Positions 15,758 through 25,049 are shown, numbered from the stretch's first letter. The stretch: DNA of 64,000 nucleotides from Acidobacteriota bacterium (GCA_021791875.1 JAJYVU010000001.1:1-64000), one strand, 5' to 3'. The notes: generated by a model from the letters alone, not told the origin. Made by a program: numbers and translations.

Positions 15758-16710
15758 GGTTCCTCCCAGAAGCGTTCGCTCAGGTACTTGTCGGCCGAGT
15801 CGCAAAGAATGGTCACAATCACAGCCTCTTCGCCCCTGACGGCCAGTTCTTCGCCTACGCGCAGCGCCGCAGCCACGTTGGCCGCTGACGAAACGCCCAC
15901 CAGCAGCCCTTCGCTGCGGGCCAGCCGCTTGGCCATGGCGTAGGCGGCTTCGGTTTCTATTTCGATGTTCCGGTCGGCGAGTTCGGCATCGTAAATGCCC
16001 GGAACAATCGCCGTCGGCATGTGCTTCAGCCCTTCCAGGCCGTTGAACGGCGAGTCCGGCTGCATCGAAATGCACTCGATCCCCGGCTTCAGCTCGCGCA
16101 GCCGCCGTGACGTGCCCATGAAGGTGCCGCTCGTGCCCAGCCCGGTGATGAAGTGGGTGACGCGCCCGGCGGTCTGCTCCCAGATTTCGTTTGCCGTGGT
16201 GCGGTAGTGAGCCCGCCAGTTGTTCTCGTTGTTGTACTGGTCGGCGTAATAATACTTTTCGGGCTCGTTCGCCGCCAGCTCGCGTGCCCTGCGGATCGCT
16301 CCATCCGAGCCGTCATTCGGATCCGTCCACACGATCTCCGCACCATATGCGGCCAGAATCCGCTTGCGTTCGAGCGATACGTTGGTCGGCATGCACAGCG
16401 TCACAGGGAAGCCCATCGCCGCGCCCAGCATGGCATAGGCGATGCCGGTGTTGCCGCTGGTGGCGTCCAGCAGATGCTTGCCCGGCGGCAGCAGCCCGCG
16501 CTGCCTCGCGTCCTGCACAATGGCCGATGCCGGTCGGTCTTTCACGGATCCGCCGGGGTTGGACCACTCCGCCTTGCCGAGAATATGGATCCCCGGGAGC
16601 TTTTCGGTGATCCGCTCCAGGCGCACCAGGGGCGTGTTGCCAATCCGTTCCAGCAACGGGGTGCCTAAAACCGGCGTTTCAGGCGTCTGCGATTTGGTCA
16701 GCGTAGCCAT
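15751..16710 (-). CDS. cysM: PLP-dependent cysteine synthase (CysM type)
   Basis: Fold-type II PLP enzyme of 319 aa. The PLP lysine is in NPGGSVKDRPA, the phosphate loop is ATSGNTGIAYA, and TGLGTSGTFMG binds the cofactor phosphate. In the CysO pathway this enzyme joins an activated serine (O-phosphoserine in mycobacteria) to the thiocarboxylated carrier rather than to free sulfide. The gene context with mec, carrier and moeZ strongly supports that role over the ordinary sulfide-dependent CysK. It is the first gene of the operon, and its stop overlaps the mec start. Confidence 0.92.
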   Translation of the reverse strand: MATLTKSQTPETPVLGTPLLERIGNTPLVRLERITEKLPGIHILGKAEWSNPGGSVKDRPASAIVQDARQRGLLPPGKHLLDATSGNTGIAYAMLGAAMGFPVTLCMPTNVSLERKRILAAYGAEIVWTDPNDGSDGAIRRARELAANEPEKYYYADQYNNENNWRAHYRTTANEIWEQTAGRVTHFITGLGTSGTFMGTSRRLRELKPGIECISMQPDSPFNGLEGLKHMPTAIVPGIYDAELADRNIEIETEAAYAMAKRLARSEGLLVGVSSAANVAAALRVGEELAVRGEEAVIVTILCDSADKYLSERFWEEPC

Positions 16711-16824
16711 CGGTAAATTGCAGTCCAGGCTTTCTTGTGCGAGATTGAAAACAGCCGGTCGCCTATACCTTCAGTTTAGCTTCCGGCGCTGAAACCCCCA
16801 AATTCGAACAGGTCCGCAGGCATC

Positions 16825-17280
16825 ATGCCCAAGAAAATCAAGCAGATTACCTACAGTGAAGTTCAGGATAGGCTTCGCAGTCTTCAATTTGATGTCGCCC
16901 CGGTCCCGAACGTCGCAAATCAGGTTCAGGTTTCCAAATACGGCTGCGCCGCCATCCTCGGCCCCGGCGGCGACGACGGGGTCTACCAGTTCGTCCATCG
17001 CCCCGGCGTGCTCTTCGGCAAGGAGATCACGCATCTGGTCAACCATGGTTACCAGCAGCACTTTCACACCTCCCGCGGCGATTTTGCGGCCACCGCCGAC
17101 CATCTGCGCAACCTCCATCGTTTCACCGAGGAGCTGAAGGAAGCTGCCGGCGAACCCAGCCTCTACAACGAATCGCTCGGCACCACCAGCGACGACCACC
17201 TCTACGACCGCCTCAAGGGTCGCGATCTGCCTCTGGCCGAGCGCCCCACTCCCGCGTGGAAATTCTCTGCCGGCCACTAA
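16825..17280 (+). CDS. Conserved hypothetical protein, 151 aa
   Basis: I do not recognise a family. The protein is soluble, with no signal peptide or membrane segment, a basic start (MPKKIKQITYSEVQDRLRSLQF) and a central alpha/beta-looking part with YGCAAILGPGGDDGVYQFVHRPG and several His (HLVNHGYQQHFHTSRGDFAATADHLRNLHRF). The C-terminus is polar and charged. It is transcribed divergently from cysM, 114 bases away. Codon use and GC match the neighbours, so it appears to be a genuine gene. Confidence 0.65.
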   Translation: MPKKIKQITYSEVQDRLRSLQFDVAPVPNVANQVQVSKYGCAAILGPGGDDGVYQFVHRPGVLFGKEITHLVNHGYQQHFHTSRGDFAATADHLRNLHRFTEELKEAAGEPSLYNESLGTTSDDHLYDRLKGRDLPLAERPTPAWKFSAGH

Positions 17281-17375
17281 GGCCAGTGAACAGGTCCTGG
17301 ATTTCCTCGCTTGATTCTGCTTTTTGCGCGCCGGGCGAACCCTTCGCCCGGCATTTGCGTCTACATTCCACAGTG

Positions 17376-18053
17376 ATGCGCGTTATTGTCTTTGCCGTGG
17401 CGATGACAACCGCTGCTGCCGCCGCGGCCCTGCCCGTGCCAATTCCACAGGCTGCGCCCGGCCATTCTGCATCTCACCTTTCCCGGCACGAATCTACGTC
17501 CAACGGCGATCGCATCCCGCCAGAACGCGCCGCGGATTCCTACGCCATTTACTCCCTGCTGATGCCCGGCAATCTGCTGAGCGGCACTGCCGCGGGAAAC
17601 ACCACGCGCTGGGCCATCGCCGCCCAGACCGTCAACTTCGCCGATATGGACCCACGCATCGACCCGCGCGGCGCGCTCAAGCCGCCGCCCGGCGACGAAA
17701 AAGCCTTCCACCAGGCCGTCGGCGATTTCGAACGCCTCCAGGATGTCACCTTCCGGCTCGAACGCCGATTCCAGCTTGACCATCCCTATGATCTGCTCGA
17801 CGCCGCCCAGGTCCGCGAACTCCGCCAGGCAAAATCCTCCGCCTATCCCGGCTCCAAGCTGCAAACCCGCTACGCGGTGTATCCCGGCGTCACGTTCTTC
17901 AGTGCCGTCTATTTCAGCGACGACCAGAAGGCTGCCCTGGTGTACAGGAACGACTGGTGCGGGGTGCTCTGCAGTCAGGCCCAGTGGATCTTTCTTCAGA
18001 AGATCAACGGGCACTGGGAGCGCAGATCCGGCATCACAGTCCCCGGTGCGTAA
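17376..18053 (+). CDS. Secreted hypothetical protein, 225 aa
   Basis: The start at ATG 17376 opens with a signal peptide (MRVIVFAVAMTTAAAAAALPVPIP). The mature part begins with a Ser/Ala DSYAIYSLLMPG segment. It ends with a conserved-looking beta module: YPGVTFFSAVYFSDDQKAALVYRNDWCGVLCSQAQWIFLQKINGHWERRSG. That WCG..C..W.FL.K.NG.W pattern recurs, as I recall, in many exported Acidobacteria proteins without known function. The two close Cys could form a disulfide. No ribosome binding site is obvious; a TACATT at 17362-17367 could make this another near-leaderless message. Confidence 0.6.
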   Translation: MRVIVFAVAMTTAAAAAALPVPIPQAAPGHSASHLSRHESTSNGDRIPPERAADSYAIYSLLMPGNLLSGTAAGNTTRWAIAAQTVNFADMDPRIDPRGALKPPPGDEKAFHQAVGDFERLQDVTFRLERRFQLDHPYDLLDAAQVRELRQAKSSAYPGSKLQTRYAVYPGVTFFSAVYFSDDQKAALVYRNDWCGVLCSQAQWIFLQKINGHWERRSGITVPGA

Positions 18054-18066
18054 ACGCGCAATCCCG

Positions 18067-18936
18067 CTATCGCTTCCCGCGCTCCCGCTGCAGCTCCCGG
18101 TACGCATCACTCTTGGAAATTCCGCGTTCCCGCGCAATTCTCTTCAGCGCATCGCGCTCGTCCAGACCCTCTTCGCGCGCCAGCGCCGCAACGCGTTCGC
18201 TCACGCTCTCCGCCACAGCAGCCTTCGCCTCCGGAACCGCATCCAGCAGCAGCACCATCTCGCCGCGCACACGATCACGCTCTGCCAGCGCAGCCCGCAC
18301 CTCCGCCACCGTGCCGCGCAAAAACTCCTCGTGAACCTTCGTCAGTTCGCGCGCCAGTACCACCTGCGCCTCTTCGCCCCACACGGCCGCCAGGTCGCCC
18401 AGCGTCTCCACAATTCGGTGCGGAGCCTCGTAAAAAATCACCGTGAGCCGGTCCGCGGTTTGCTTGCGCAGCCGCTCCAGTGCCGTCCGTCGTTCGCCTG
18501 CCTTCGACGGCAGAAATCCAAAGAAGAGAAATCGCTCTGCCGGCGCTCCTGAAGCCACCAGCGCCGTCAGCGCCGCATTCGCGCCCGGCACGGGATACAC
18601 CGCAATCCCCGCCTTCAATGCAGCCGCGGCCAGATGCATTCCCGGATCGGAAATCCCCGGCATCCCCGCATCTGAAACCACGGCAATTCGCTCACCCGCC
18701 TGCAGCGCGGCAAGCAGCTCTGGTGTGCGCGCCGCTTCGTTGTGCTCGTGCAGGCTGGTCGTGGGCGTCGTGATGCTGAAGTGATTCAACAGCTTCTGCG
18801 TCTGCCGCGTGTCCTCGCACGCAATGCGGTCGGCGGAGCGCAGCACCCGCAGCGCGCGCAGCGTAATGTCTTCGAGATTCCCAATCGGAGTCGCCACCAG
18901 GTACAGCCCCGGCGCCAGCTTGCCTTCGTCCATCAT
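18067..18936 (-). CDS. rsmI: 16S rRNA (cytidine-1402-2'-O)-methyltransferase
   Basis: SAM-dependent tetrapyrrole-methylase-fold enzyme that 2'-O-methylates C1402 in the 30S decoding centre. Family motifs: GLYLVATPIGNLEDITLRALRVL near the N-terminus, ACEDTRQTQKLLNHF, AVVSDAGMPGISDPG and PVPGANAALTALVASGAPAERFLFFGFLP. Start ATG 18936 gives 289 aa, the normal size; a GTG at 18969 would add 11 poorly conserved residues. The C-terminal HTH-like tail (AREEGLDERDALKRIARERGISKSDAYRELQ) is typical of the family. Confidence 0.93.
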   Translation of the reverse strand: MMDEGKLAPGLYLVATPIGNLEDITLRALRVLRSADRIACEDTRQTQKLLNHFSITTPTTSLHEHNEAARTPELLAALQAGERIAVVSDAGMPGISDPGMHLAAAALKAGIAVYPVPGANAALTALVASGAPAERFLFFGFLPSKAGERRTALERLRKQTADRLTVIFYEAPHRIVETLGDLAAVWGEEAQVVLARELTKVHEEFLRGTVAEVRAALAERDRVRGEMVLLLDAVPEAKAAVAESVSERVAALAREEGLDERDALKRIARERGISKSDAYRELQRERGKR

Positions 18937-18966
18937 CGCGGGTGCCCCACAGCTGCGCGGGCGTCC

Positions 18967-18993
18967 CACATCTGCCCGCCGTTGGCAGATGTG
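18967..18993 (-). repeat. Perfect hairpin in the S2P-rsmI gap
   Basis: CACATCTGCC (18967-18976) and GGCAGATGTG (18984-18993) form a 10-bp stem with a 7-base loop. It lies downstream of the membrane-protein gene and just upstream of rsmI, on the same strand. No U-run follows. It may be a remnant of a dispersed intergenic repeat or an mRNA-end structure. Confidence 0.5.
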
Positions 18994-19020
18994 CGAGGAG
19001 AGGATCTCCCAGCCAACGGC

Positions 19021-20157
19021 TTACTGCTCCCGCTGCAGCCGGCGATGCTCAGCCAGCAGCATCATGCCGGTGCGCAGGTTCTGCAGGCTCACAATGCCCA
19101 CTATGCGCCCATGCTCGGCGACCGGAATCAGCGGCATTCGCCCGCTGTCGATCCTGCGAATCACCAGCCCCAGCGAGTCATCCGGCTGCGCCAGTTGAAA
19201 CCCCCGCGACATGATCGACTGCACGTAGCTGTCTCCGTCCTGCCGCAGCGCCTGCACAATGCTCTGCTTCGACACCACGCCAATCAGGTTCTGCCCGCGC
19301 ACGACCGGAAAATCATCCTGCAGCGAATGAATTGCCTTGTGCAGCGCGTCAGAAAGCGTGTCCGAGGGCGACAGCGTGCTGAACTCCGTCAGCATCACGT
19401 CCTTCATCCGCACCGTGTCCACAATCGACTGCACCATCACGCCCTGGTCTTCGAGCTGCGTGCCGATGAAGATGAAAAATCCGCCCATGATCAGCCACGG
19501 GCTGATCTCCTCGGTCAACGAAACGTTCGGCACCGCCAGCAGCACCAGCCCAATCACCATCGCCGTTGCGCCGATCACCTGGCTCAGTTGTGAGGCCGAC
19601 TTCGCCGCCTGCGTCGCGCCCTGCGTGCGAATGTAATACGCACGGACCAGCCGTCCCATGTCCAGTGGGTATGCCGGCAGCAGATGCACCGCAAACAGCC
19701 CCGCGTTGAGCCAGACGAGCGAGCGCAGCAGATGCTCCGGCGTCACCCACGGCCGCGCAAATACGGGCGCCTGCGGCGCAGCGCCAAGGATCAGCCCGGC
19801 AAAAATCGCGCCAAAGACCAGGCTCGCCACCGGCCCTGAAATGGCAATTACAGTCTGCGCGCGTCCCGTCTGTGCGCGCTCCGCGCTGTCAGGGCTCGCG
19901 TAGGAAACCAGGCCGCCAATCGGCAGCAGCAGAATGCTGCGCAAATGCACGCCGTAGTAGCTGGCCGCAACCAGCCGCACAATCTCGCGCAGCACCACGC
20001 ACACAAACAGCAGGCCGCACAGCATCAGCCCGCGCCACAGCGGCAGCCCGGGCAGGTCCGTCGAGACCACGCAGATCAGCAGCAGCAGCGCAAACAGCAC
20101 ATGTACGCGGATGTGCACTCCAAACCAGCGACCCAGGGGAAACGACCATCCGCGCAT
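19021..20157 (-). CDS. Site-2-protease (M50) family membrane protein with CBS pair, catalytic motif lost
   Basis: A 378-residue protein with an N-terminal M50/S2P-type membrane domain (helices near 17-33, 43-66, 100-125, 145-160, 195-215, 220-238) and two C-terminal CBS domains (about 250-370). In active S2P proteases the third-helix motif is HExxH; here the same position reads LREIVRLVAA (Arg57-Glu-Ile-Val-Arg61), so both zinc-binding histidines are arginine. The distal motif is HLLPAYPLDMGR: Asp166 remains, but the usual N and second G are changed. It is therefore likely a pseudoprotease, perhaps a CBS-regulated binding or sensing protein. A GAGGAG lies upstream of the ATG. Confidence 0.85.
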   Translation of the reverse strand: MRGWSFPLGRWFGVHIRVHVLFALLLLICVVSTDLPGLPLWRGLMLCGLLFVCVVLREIVRLVAASYYGVHLRSILLLPIGGLVSYASPDSAERAQTGRAQTVIAISGPVASLVFGAIFAGLILGAAPQAPVFARPWVTPEHLLRSLVWLNAGLFAVHLLPAYPLDMGRLVRAYYIRTQGATQAAKSASQLSQVIGATAMVIGLVLLAVPNVSLTEEISPWLIMGGFFIFIGTQLEDQGVMVQSIVDTVRMKDVMLTEFSTLSPSDTLSDALHKAIHSLQDDFPVVRGQNLIGVVSKQSIVQALRQDGDSYVQSIMSRGFQLAQPDDSLGLVIRRIDSGRMPLIPVAEHGRIVGIVSLQNLRTGMMLLAEHRRLQREQ

Positions 20158-20299
20158 GCTTACTCCTCGTTCTCTATCCGTCCGTATTGTAGAGGCTTGG
20201 CCGCGAAGCGCGCCGTTGAAAATATCACCTCCCTCGCGCGCTCATCCCGGATGGCGATACGCCGCTCATTCCGCCGCAGCGCTGTAGCATGAAAGCAAC

Positions 20300-20860
20300 A
20301 TGCGCGTCATCGCCGGAAAATATCGCTCGCGGCCGCTCTCCGCGCCGCCCGGCCAACACACCCGGCCCACCAGCGACCGCCTCCGCGAAACCCTCTTCAA
20401 CGTCCTCGCCCCGCGCATCCCCGGCAGCGTCTTTCTCGACCTCTACGCAGGTTCGGGAGCCGCCGGCATCGAGGCCCTCAGCCGCGGAGCAGCCGAGGCC
20501 ATCTTCGTCGAGCACGCCGCGCCCGCGCTCAAAACCATCCGAGCCAATCTTTCGCTGTTAAAAATTCACTCCGGCTACGCGCTCGAATCCTCCAGCGCCG
20601 CCGCAGCCCTCAAGCGCCTCGCCACGCAGGGCAGGGAAGTCGACCTCGTCTTCCTCGACCCTCCCTACGAAAAAGCCGACGAATACGACCTCACCCTCAC
20701 GCTGCTGGGTGGCGCATGCAGCACCATCCTCGCTGCAGATGCCATCGTCATCGCCGAACACGCCAAACGCCACCCGCTCGCAGAAACCTACGGCAATCTC
20801 CACCGCTACCGCACCCTGAACCAGGGTGACGCATCGCTGAGCTTCTACCGCGTGGAGTAA
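20300..20860 (+). CDS. rsmD: 16S rRNA (guanine-966-N2)-methyltransferase
   Basis: SAM-dependent methyltransferase of 186 aa that modifies G966 of 16S rRNA. The N-terminal MRVIAGKYRSRPL and TRPTSDRLRETLFNVL are typical of RsmD. The SAM site is VFLDLYAGSGAAGIEALSRGA, and the N-methyltransferase catalytic motif is DPPY in LVFLDPPYEKADEY. There is no ribosome binding site, and a TAGCAT nine bases before the ATG hints at a very short leader. Confidence 0.93.
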   Translation: MRVIAGKYRSRPLSAPPGQHTRPTSDRLRETLFNVLAPRIPGSVFLDLYAGSGAAGIEALSRGAAEAIFVEHAAPALKTIRANLSLLKIHSGYALESSSAAAALKRLATQGREVDLVFLDPPYEKADEYDLTLTLLGGACSTILAADAIVIAEHAKRHPLAETYGNLHRYRTLNQGDASLSFYRVE

Positions 20861-21119
20861 GGCGTTTCGAATCGGCGTCACAGTGAGTAATCCTGGAAGG
20901 AATATGCGGATATCCAGACGGGGGGACAAACCTGTCGGCAGCGCAAGAGATGGCGAAGCTGTCCGCTGCGGCGAAGTCGCTTTGAACCGGCTGCGAAAGC
21001 TCCGCCGTGCCTTTCCTGCCGGATTCACTTTTGACCGGTCCGCCGCCCATGTCAGGCAGGGCGAATCAACGGGGGCTCGCGGCTCGAAGATCGGCGGAAG
21101 CCCGAATCTTGCAGGGCAT
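20861..21119. other. 259-base gap between convergent rsmD and gltX
   Basis: No convincing gene or known RNA is found. A GGAAGGA precedes an ATG at 20904, but the frame has no recognisable protein and runs antisense into gltX. No clear terminator hairpin. Confidence 0.4.
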
Positions 21120-22649
21120 TTACTCCGCCAGAAACTTCTCCACCCGCTCCCGCAGGCTCATCACATGCACCGGCAGCTCCAGCCCGCTGCCTTCCTCAAA
21201 CAGCGGAATCAGCTTGTCGAACTCCGGCCCCGAGTGCGAGCCCGTCAGCGCGATCCGCACCGGATGAAACAGCTCCTTGCCCTTCACTCCGGTCTCGGTC
21301 TTCACTTCGTTCATCCAGGCCTTGAACTGTGCGGGATCCACAGCGCCCGCATGCGCCCGCACCTTTTCCGCAAAGGCTGAGAGCACCTTCTGCGCGCTCT
21401 CGCTCTCCAGCAGCGCGGCGTTTTCCGCCTCGTCGCGCGCCCGCAGCGGATCGAAATCGAACACAAACCGCGCCCGGCCAGGCAACTGGTCCAGCAGGTC
21501 CACCGACGGCACAAAAATCGCCAGTAGCTTGTCGAACCACGCATGCACATCCGTGCCGGCGACATCCTGCGGCGGGAGCCAGTTCTCCTGTGCAAAGTAC
21601 GGCCATGCCAGATCGGCCAGCCGCTCCCGGTCGCATTCCTTCAGGTAGTGCCGGTTCATCCAGTTCAGCTTTTCGAAATCAAACACGGCCGGCGACGCCG
21701 TCACCCGCTCCAGCTTGAAGGCCGCGATCAACTCCTCCAGCGGAAAAATCTCCCGCGTCCCGCCCTCCGCGCCCCAGCCCAGCAATGCCAGGTAGTTCAC
21801 CAGCGCCTCGGGCAGAATCCCCATCTCCCGGAAGCTCGCAATCGACGTCGCGCCGTGCCGCTTCGAGAGCCGCTCGCGGTCGCTGCCCAGAATCGTCGAC
21901 AGGTGCGCAAACTCCGGCACTTTCCACCCGAACGCCTCGTAAATCGCTACCTGCTTGGGCGTGTTCGAAATGTGGTCATCGCCGCGAATCACGTGCGTAA
22001 TCTCCATCAGCGCGTCGTCCACCGTCACCACGTAGTTGTAGACCGGCATGCCGCCTGAGGCGCCAGCCGACGAACCCGCGGAAGAAGACCGCACCAGAAT
22101 GGGGTCGCTCACCGTTTCATTCGGAAACTCCACCACGCCGCGCACCAGATCATGAAAGCGCAGCGGATGATCCGGGATCTTCAGCCGCACGGCAAATGCC
22201 TCGCCCGCCGCCGCCCTCCGCGCAGATTCCTCCTCGCCGACGGCCCGGCACCGCCCCGAGTACACCTGCGGCCGGTGCTCGGCGATAGCCTGCTTCCGCT
22301 CAGCCTCCAGTTCCTCCTGCGTGCAGAAGCAGCGGTACGCCTTGCCCTCGGTCAGCAATTGCTCGGTATGCTCGCGATAAATCCCCAGCCGTTCTGACTG
22401 CCGGTACGGCGCATGAGGACCGAACACGCCCGGCCCCTCATCCCAGTCCAGCCCCATCCAGCGCAGGTCTTCCATCAGTTGCGCTTCGTGTCGCGCCTCG
22501 CTGCGGTCCACGTCCGTGTCTTCAATTCGCAGAAGGAACTTGCCGCCGTGGTGACGCGCGAACAGCCAGTTGTAGAGTGCCGTGCGGGCGTTGCCCACAT
22601 GCAGCAGGCCCGTCGGAGAAGGTGCGAATCGTACGCGAACAGTAGCCAT
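21120..22649 (-). CDS. gltX: Glutamyl-tRNA synthetase
   Basis: Class I aminoacyl-tRNA synthetase of 509 aa that charges tRNA-Glu (and perhaps tRNA-Gln, if an amidotransferase operates). The HIGH-type motif is [19 protein letters not shown] (HVGN 17-20), with [10 protein letters not shown] following. The KMSKS-type loop is [17 protein letters not shown] near residue 245. The C-terminal anticodon-binding domain is complete, ending [12 protein letters not shown]. It is followed downstream only by the convergent gap. Confidence 0.95.
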   Translation of the reverse strand: MATVRVRFAPSPTGLLHVGNARTALYNWLFARHHGGKFLLRIEDTDVDRSEARHEAQLMEDLRWMGLDWDEGPGVFGPHAPYRQSERLGIYREHTEQLLTEGKAYRCFCTQEELEAERKQAIAEHRPQVYSGRCRAVGEEESARRAAAGEAFAVRLKIPDHPLRFHDLVRGVVEFPNETVSDPILVRSSSAGSSAGASGGMPVYNYVVTVDDALMEITHVIRGDDHISNTPKQVAIYEAFGWKVPEFAHLSTILGSDRERLSKRHGATSIASFREMGILPEALVNYLALLGWGAEGGTREIFPLEELIAAFKLERVTASPAVFDFEKLNWMNRHYLKECDRERLADLAWPYFAQENWLPPQDVAGTDVHAWFDKLLAIFVPSVDLLDQLPGRARFVFDFDPLRARDEAENAALLESESAQKVLSAFAEKVRAHAGAVDPAQFKAWMNEVKTETGVKGKELFHPVRIALTGSHSGPEFDKLIPLFEEGSGLELPVHVMSLRERVEKFLAE

Positions 22650-22706
22650 TTCAGTCTTGATCGTAATGGATGCCGCGCGACCCTGCCGCGCGAAACCCTC
22701 CTCGCA

Positions 22707-23750
22707 TTACCCCTTGCGAAAATGCTCCCAGCCCTTGGCCGCCAGCGGCTCCGTGCTTCCATCCGCATTCCGCAGCATCATCCGCGGCTTGAGCGCATTC
22801 GCCGGCAGCATCCGCCCAATCGCCTGCACCGGAACCCCGGCAATCTGCTTCGGCACCCGCGTCTCCGGCCGCGCCGTGAACAGCAGCTCGTAATCCTCGC
22901 CGCCGTTCAGCGCCAGTTTCAGCGCCGAAGGCGCCCATCCCCGCTGCTCCGCCTGCATTGCCAGCGGATGCACCGGCAGCGCCGCGGCATCCACCTCGGC
23001 CCGCAGCTTCGATTCTTCGCACAGGTGGTCCAGATCCGTGGAAAGCCCGTCGCTCACATCAATCGCCGCCTTCGCCAGCCCGCGCCGCCGCAGTGTCAGC
23101 CCCGCAGCAATCCTCGGCTGCGGAAAAAGCTGCGGATGCATCCCGTCCTCCGCCTTCGCCAGCCCGCGCGCCTCGGCCCTCCAGCGCGGGCTACGCTCCA
23201 GCGCCGCCAGTTCGGCAGCAGACCCGCCCAGCGCTCCCGTCACGTAGATGACATCGCCGGCCTTTGCGCCAGACCGCAGCAGCGCCTCGCCCTTCGGCGC
23301 CTCGCCCAGCACCACAATGTCTGTCAGCACTCCGCCCGGCGACTCCGCCGTGTCGCCACCAGCCAGCGTCACCTTGTGTTCCATCGCCAGCGCCAGCAGT
23401 CCATCCGTAAAGCGGTCAATCCACGACGGCTTGCCACTTCCTTGGCCCCGTCCTGGCTCCGCCAGAGCCGCGGGAACCGCAATCGACAGGAATACCGCCA
23501 GCGGCGTGGCTCCCATGGCCGCAATGTCGCTCAGCCCGCGCGCCATGCACCGGTGCCCCACCGACTCCGGCGAGTGCCACTCCCGCCGGAAATGCCTGCC
23601 CTCCAGCACCATGTCGGTGGTCACAACCAGCTCATGCCCGGGCTTTGGCTGCAGCACCGCGCAGTCGTCGCCAATGCCGATCCGCACCCCTCCGCGAAAC
23701 CGCGGCGCACGTGCCCGAATCGCCGCGATTATTTCCCGTTCCGCCGTCAT
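22707..23750 (-). CDS. thiL: Thiamine-monophosphate kinase
   Basis: ThiL phosphorylates thiamine monophosphate to the active cofactor TPP. Start ATG 23750 is chosen for its AGAGG ribosome binding site six bases upstream; the longer frame adds an unconserved 25 residues. Family features of the 347-aa product: IGIGDDCAVLQP (metal/ATP), TTDMVLEGRHF, ARGLSDIAAMGATP, LAGGDTAESPGG, AAIDVSDGLSTDLDHL and LNGGEDYELLF. No TPP riboswitch is recognised upstream. It is co-directional with gltX 57 bases downstream. Confidence 0.93.
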   Translation of the reverse strand: MTAEREIIAAIRARAPRFRGGVRIGIGDDCAVLQPKPGHELVVTTDMVLEGRHFRREWHSPESVGHRCMARGLSDIAAMGATPLAVFLSIAVPAALAEPGRGQGSGKPSWIDRFTDGLLALAMEHKVTLAGGDTAESPGGVLTDIVVLGEAPKGEALLRSGAKAGDVIYVTGALGGSAAELAALERSPRWRAEARGLAKAEDGMHPQLFPQPRIAAGLTLRRRGLAKAAIDVSDGLSTDLDHLCEESKLRAEVDAAALPVHPLAMQAEQRGWAPSALKLALNGGEDYELLFTARPETRVPKQIAGVPVQAIGRMLPANALKPRMMLRNADGSTEPLAAKGWEHFRKG

Positions 23751-23908
23751 GGTCCACCTCTTCCGCCAGCACCAGCATACTTCCGCCGGGATTACCGTCC
23801 CCGTCGTGCCAATCGCCCGGACCATGAGAAATTTCTCAACTTTCCCTTAACCCTTTTCTTCTCAGTAAACACTTCGCGTTACCAGTGCCAAGCCGGCGAT
23901 TTCTTGCA

Positions 23909-23937
23909 TTGACCGCGTGCGTTTCGGCTGTTAGGGT
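23909..23937 (+). promoter_or_regulatory. Putative sigma-70 promoter of the M23 peptidase gene
   Basis: TTGACC (23909-23914) and TAGGGT (23932-23937) are 17 bases apart. Transcription from about 23944 would leave a 67-base leader before the TTG start at 24011. The -10 is far from consensus. Confidence 0.4.
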
Positions 23938-24010
23938 CACAAAAGGTGCGGGATCACGCAGAATCAACCGCGTCGTCAGTTTTAATCCGGTCATTTTGGC
24001 AGGCGGGACG

Positions 24011-24985
24011 TTGAAGAAGCGCTTCTACATCATTTTTGTCGCCCGGGAGCAGGATGGGCGCCTGCGCAAGATTCCCATCCCCATGCATTACGCCTACATC
24101 TTTGTGGCGGCAGCCGTGGTGGGCGCATTCACCATCACCGGCATGGCGGGGTCCTACACCCGCATGTTGCTCAAGACCGCCCGCTTCAACGAAGTCCGCT
24201 CGCAGCAGGTCGCTCTCCGCAAGGATTACCAGCACCTCCAGACCGTGGCTCACGAGAAGGAAGTGCAGGCCGCCACGCTCGGCTCACTGGCCAGCGAAGT
24301 GGCCGCGCTCTATGGCCTTCGCCAGCCCCACGTCACCAAAGTTGCCGCAGAAACCGCGACCGCTCCGCTTGCCGGCGATACCAGCGCCACGTTCACGCAA
24401 GATGCTTACGTGCAGTCACTCAACGAACTGACCTCGCTCCGCAGCACCGCGCTGGCCGGTGGCATTTCCCATTCGCTCGAAATGAGCATTCTTGAAAGCA
24501 AAGACGGCGGTGACTGGGCAGACTTCGCCGACGCTCCCTCGCTCTGGCCCATTGCCGGCCGCGTTACCAGCTCCTTCGGCGAGCGTCAAAATCCGCTCGA
24601 AACCGGTGAAATGGAATTTCACGAGGGCATCGATATCGCCGCCCCATCCGGGACGCCGGTACACGCCACCGCGAATGGAACGGTCGAAACCGCCGGACAC
24701 GAAACCGGCTATGGACGCGTCATCATCGTCAACAACGGCCACGGCATCCAGACCCTCTTCGCGCATCTTTCCGGCTTTGCGGTCACGCAGGGCGAGCAGG
24801 TGCACCTCGGCCAGATCATCGGCTACGTCGGCGATACCGGCTGGTCCACCGGCGCCCACCTGCATTACGAAGTCATCATCCACGGGACACCGGTCAATCC
24901 TCATCCCTTCCTGCACGAGACCGACCAGCAGCTGGCGTCCTCTGATACTTCCGCGCTGCCCGGCACCGACGAAAGCAGCCGCTAG
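24011..24985 (+). CDS. Membrane-anchored M23 (LytM-type) peptidase
   Basis: The start is placed at TTG 24011, because the protein then begins MKKRFYIIFVAREQDGRLRKIPIP, followed by one transmembrane helix (about 27-47); a GTG further up would add unlikely sequence. After a short coiled region (50-90), the C-terminal M23 domain (about 175-310) has intact zinc ligands: His204 and Asp208 in FHEGIDIAAP and the HLH of GAHLHYEV. It should therefore be an active peptidoglycan endopeptidase on the outer face of the inner membrane, acting in cell-wall remodelling. 324 aa. The gene is monocistronic with a strong terminator after it. Confidence 0.88.
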   Translation: MKKRFYIIFVAREQDGRLRKIPIPMHYAYIFVAAAVVGAFTITGMAGSYTRMLLKTARFNEVRSQQVALRKDYQHLQTVAHEKEVQAATLGSLASEVAALYGLRQPHVTKVAAETATAPLAGDTSATFTQDAYVQSLNELTSLRSTALAGGISHSLEMSILESKDGGDWADFADAPSLWPIAGRVTSSFGERQNPLETGEMEFHEGIDIAAPSGTPVHATANGTVETAGHETGYGRVIIVNNGHGIQTLFAHLSGFAVTQGEQVHLGQIIGYVGDTGWSTGAHLHYEVIIHGTPVNPHPFLHETDQQLASSDTSALPGTDESSR

Positions 24986-25021
24986 CGATTTCAAGACTCT
25001 GACTGCATCCGAGGAATTCAC

Positions 25022-25049
25022 GGCCGCCACGCAGGCGGCCTTCTTCTTT
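25022..25049 (+). terminator. Intrinsic terminator of the M23 peptidase gene
   Basis: GGCCGCC (25022-25028) and GGCGGCC (25034-25040) form a perfect 7-bp stem with a 5-base loop, directly followed by TTCTTCTTT. Confidence 0.85.

Noticed and set aside
15758-16075. N-terminal extension of the JAMM protease
   Set aside because: It lies wholly inside cysM in another frame, is Arg/Gly-rich and unlike the family; ATG 15757 overlaps the cysM stop as expected for coupling.
23751-24010. TPP riboswitch for thiL
   Set aside because: thiL reads the other way and no conserved THI-box elements were found on the minus strand upstream of its start.
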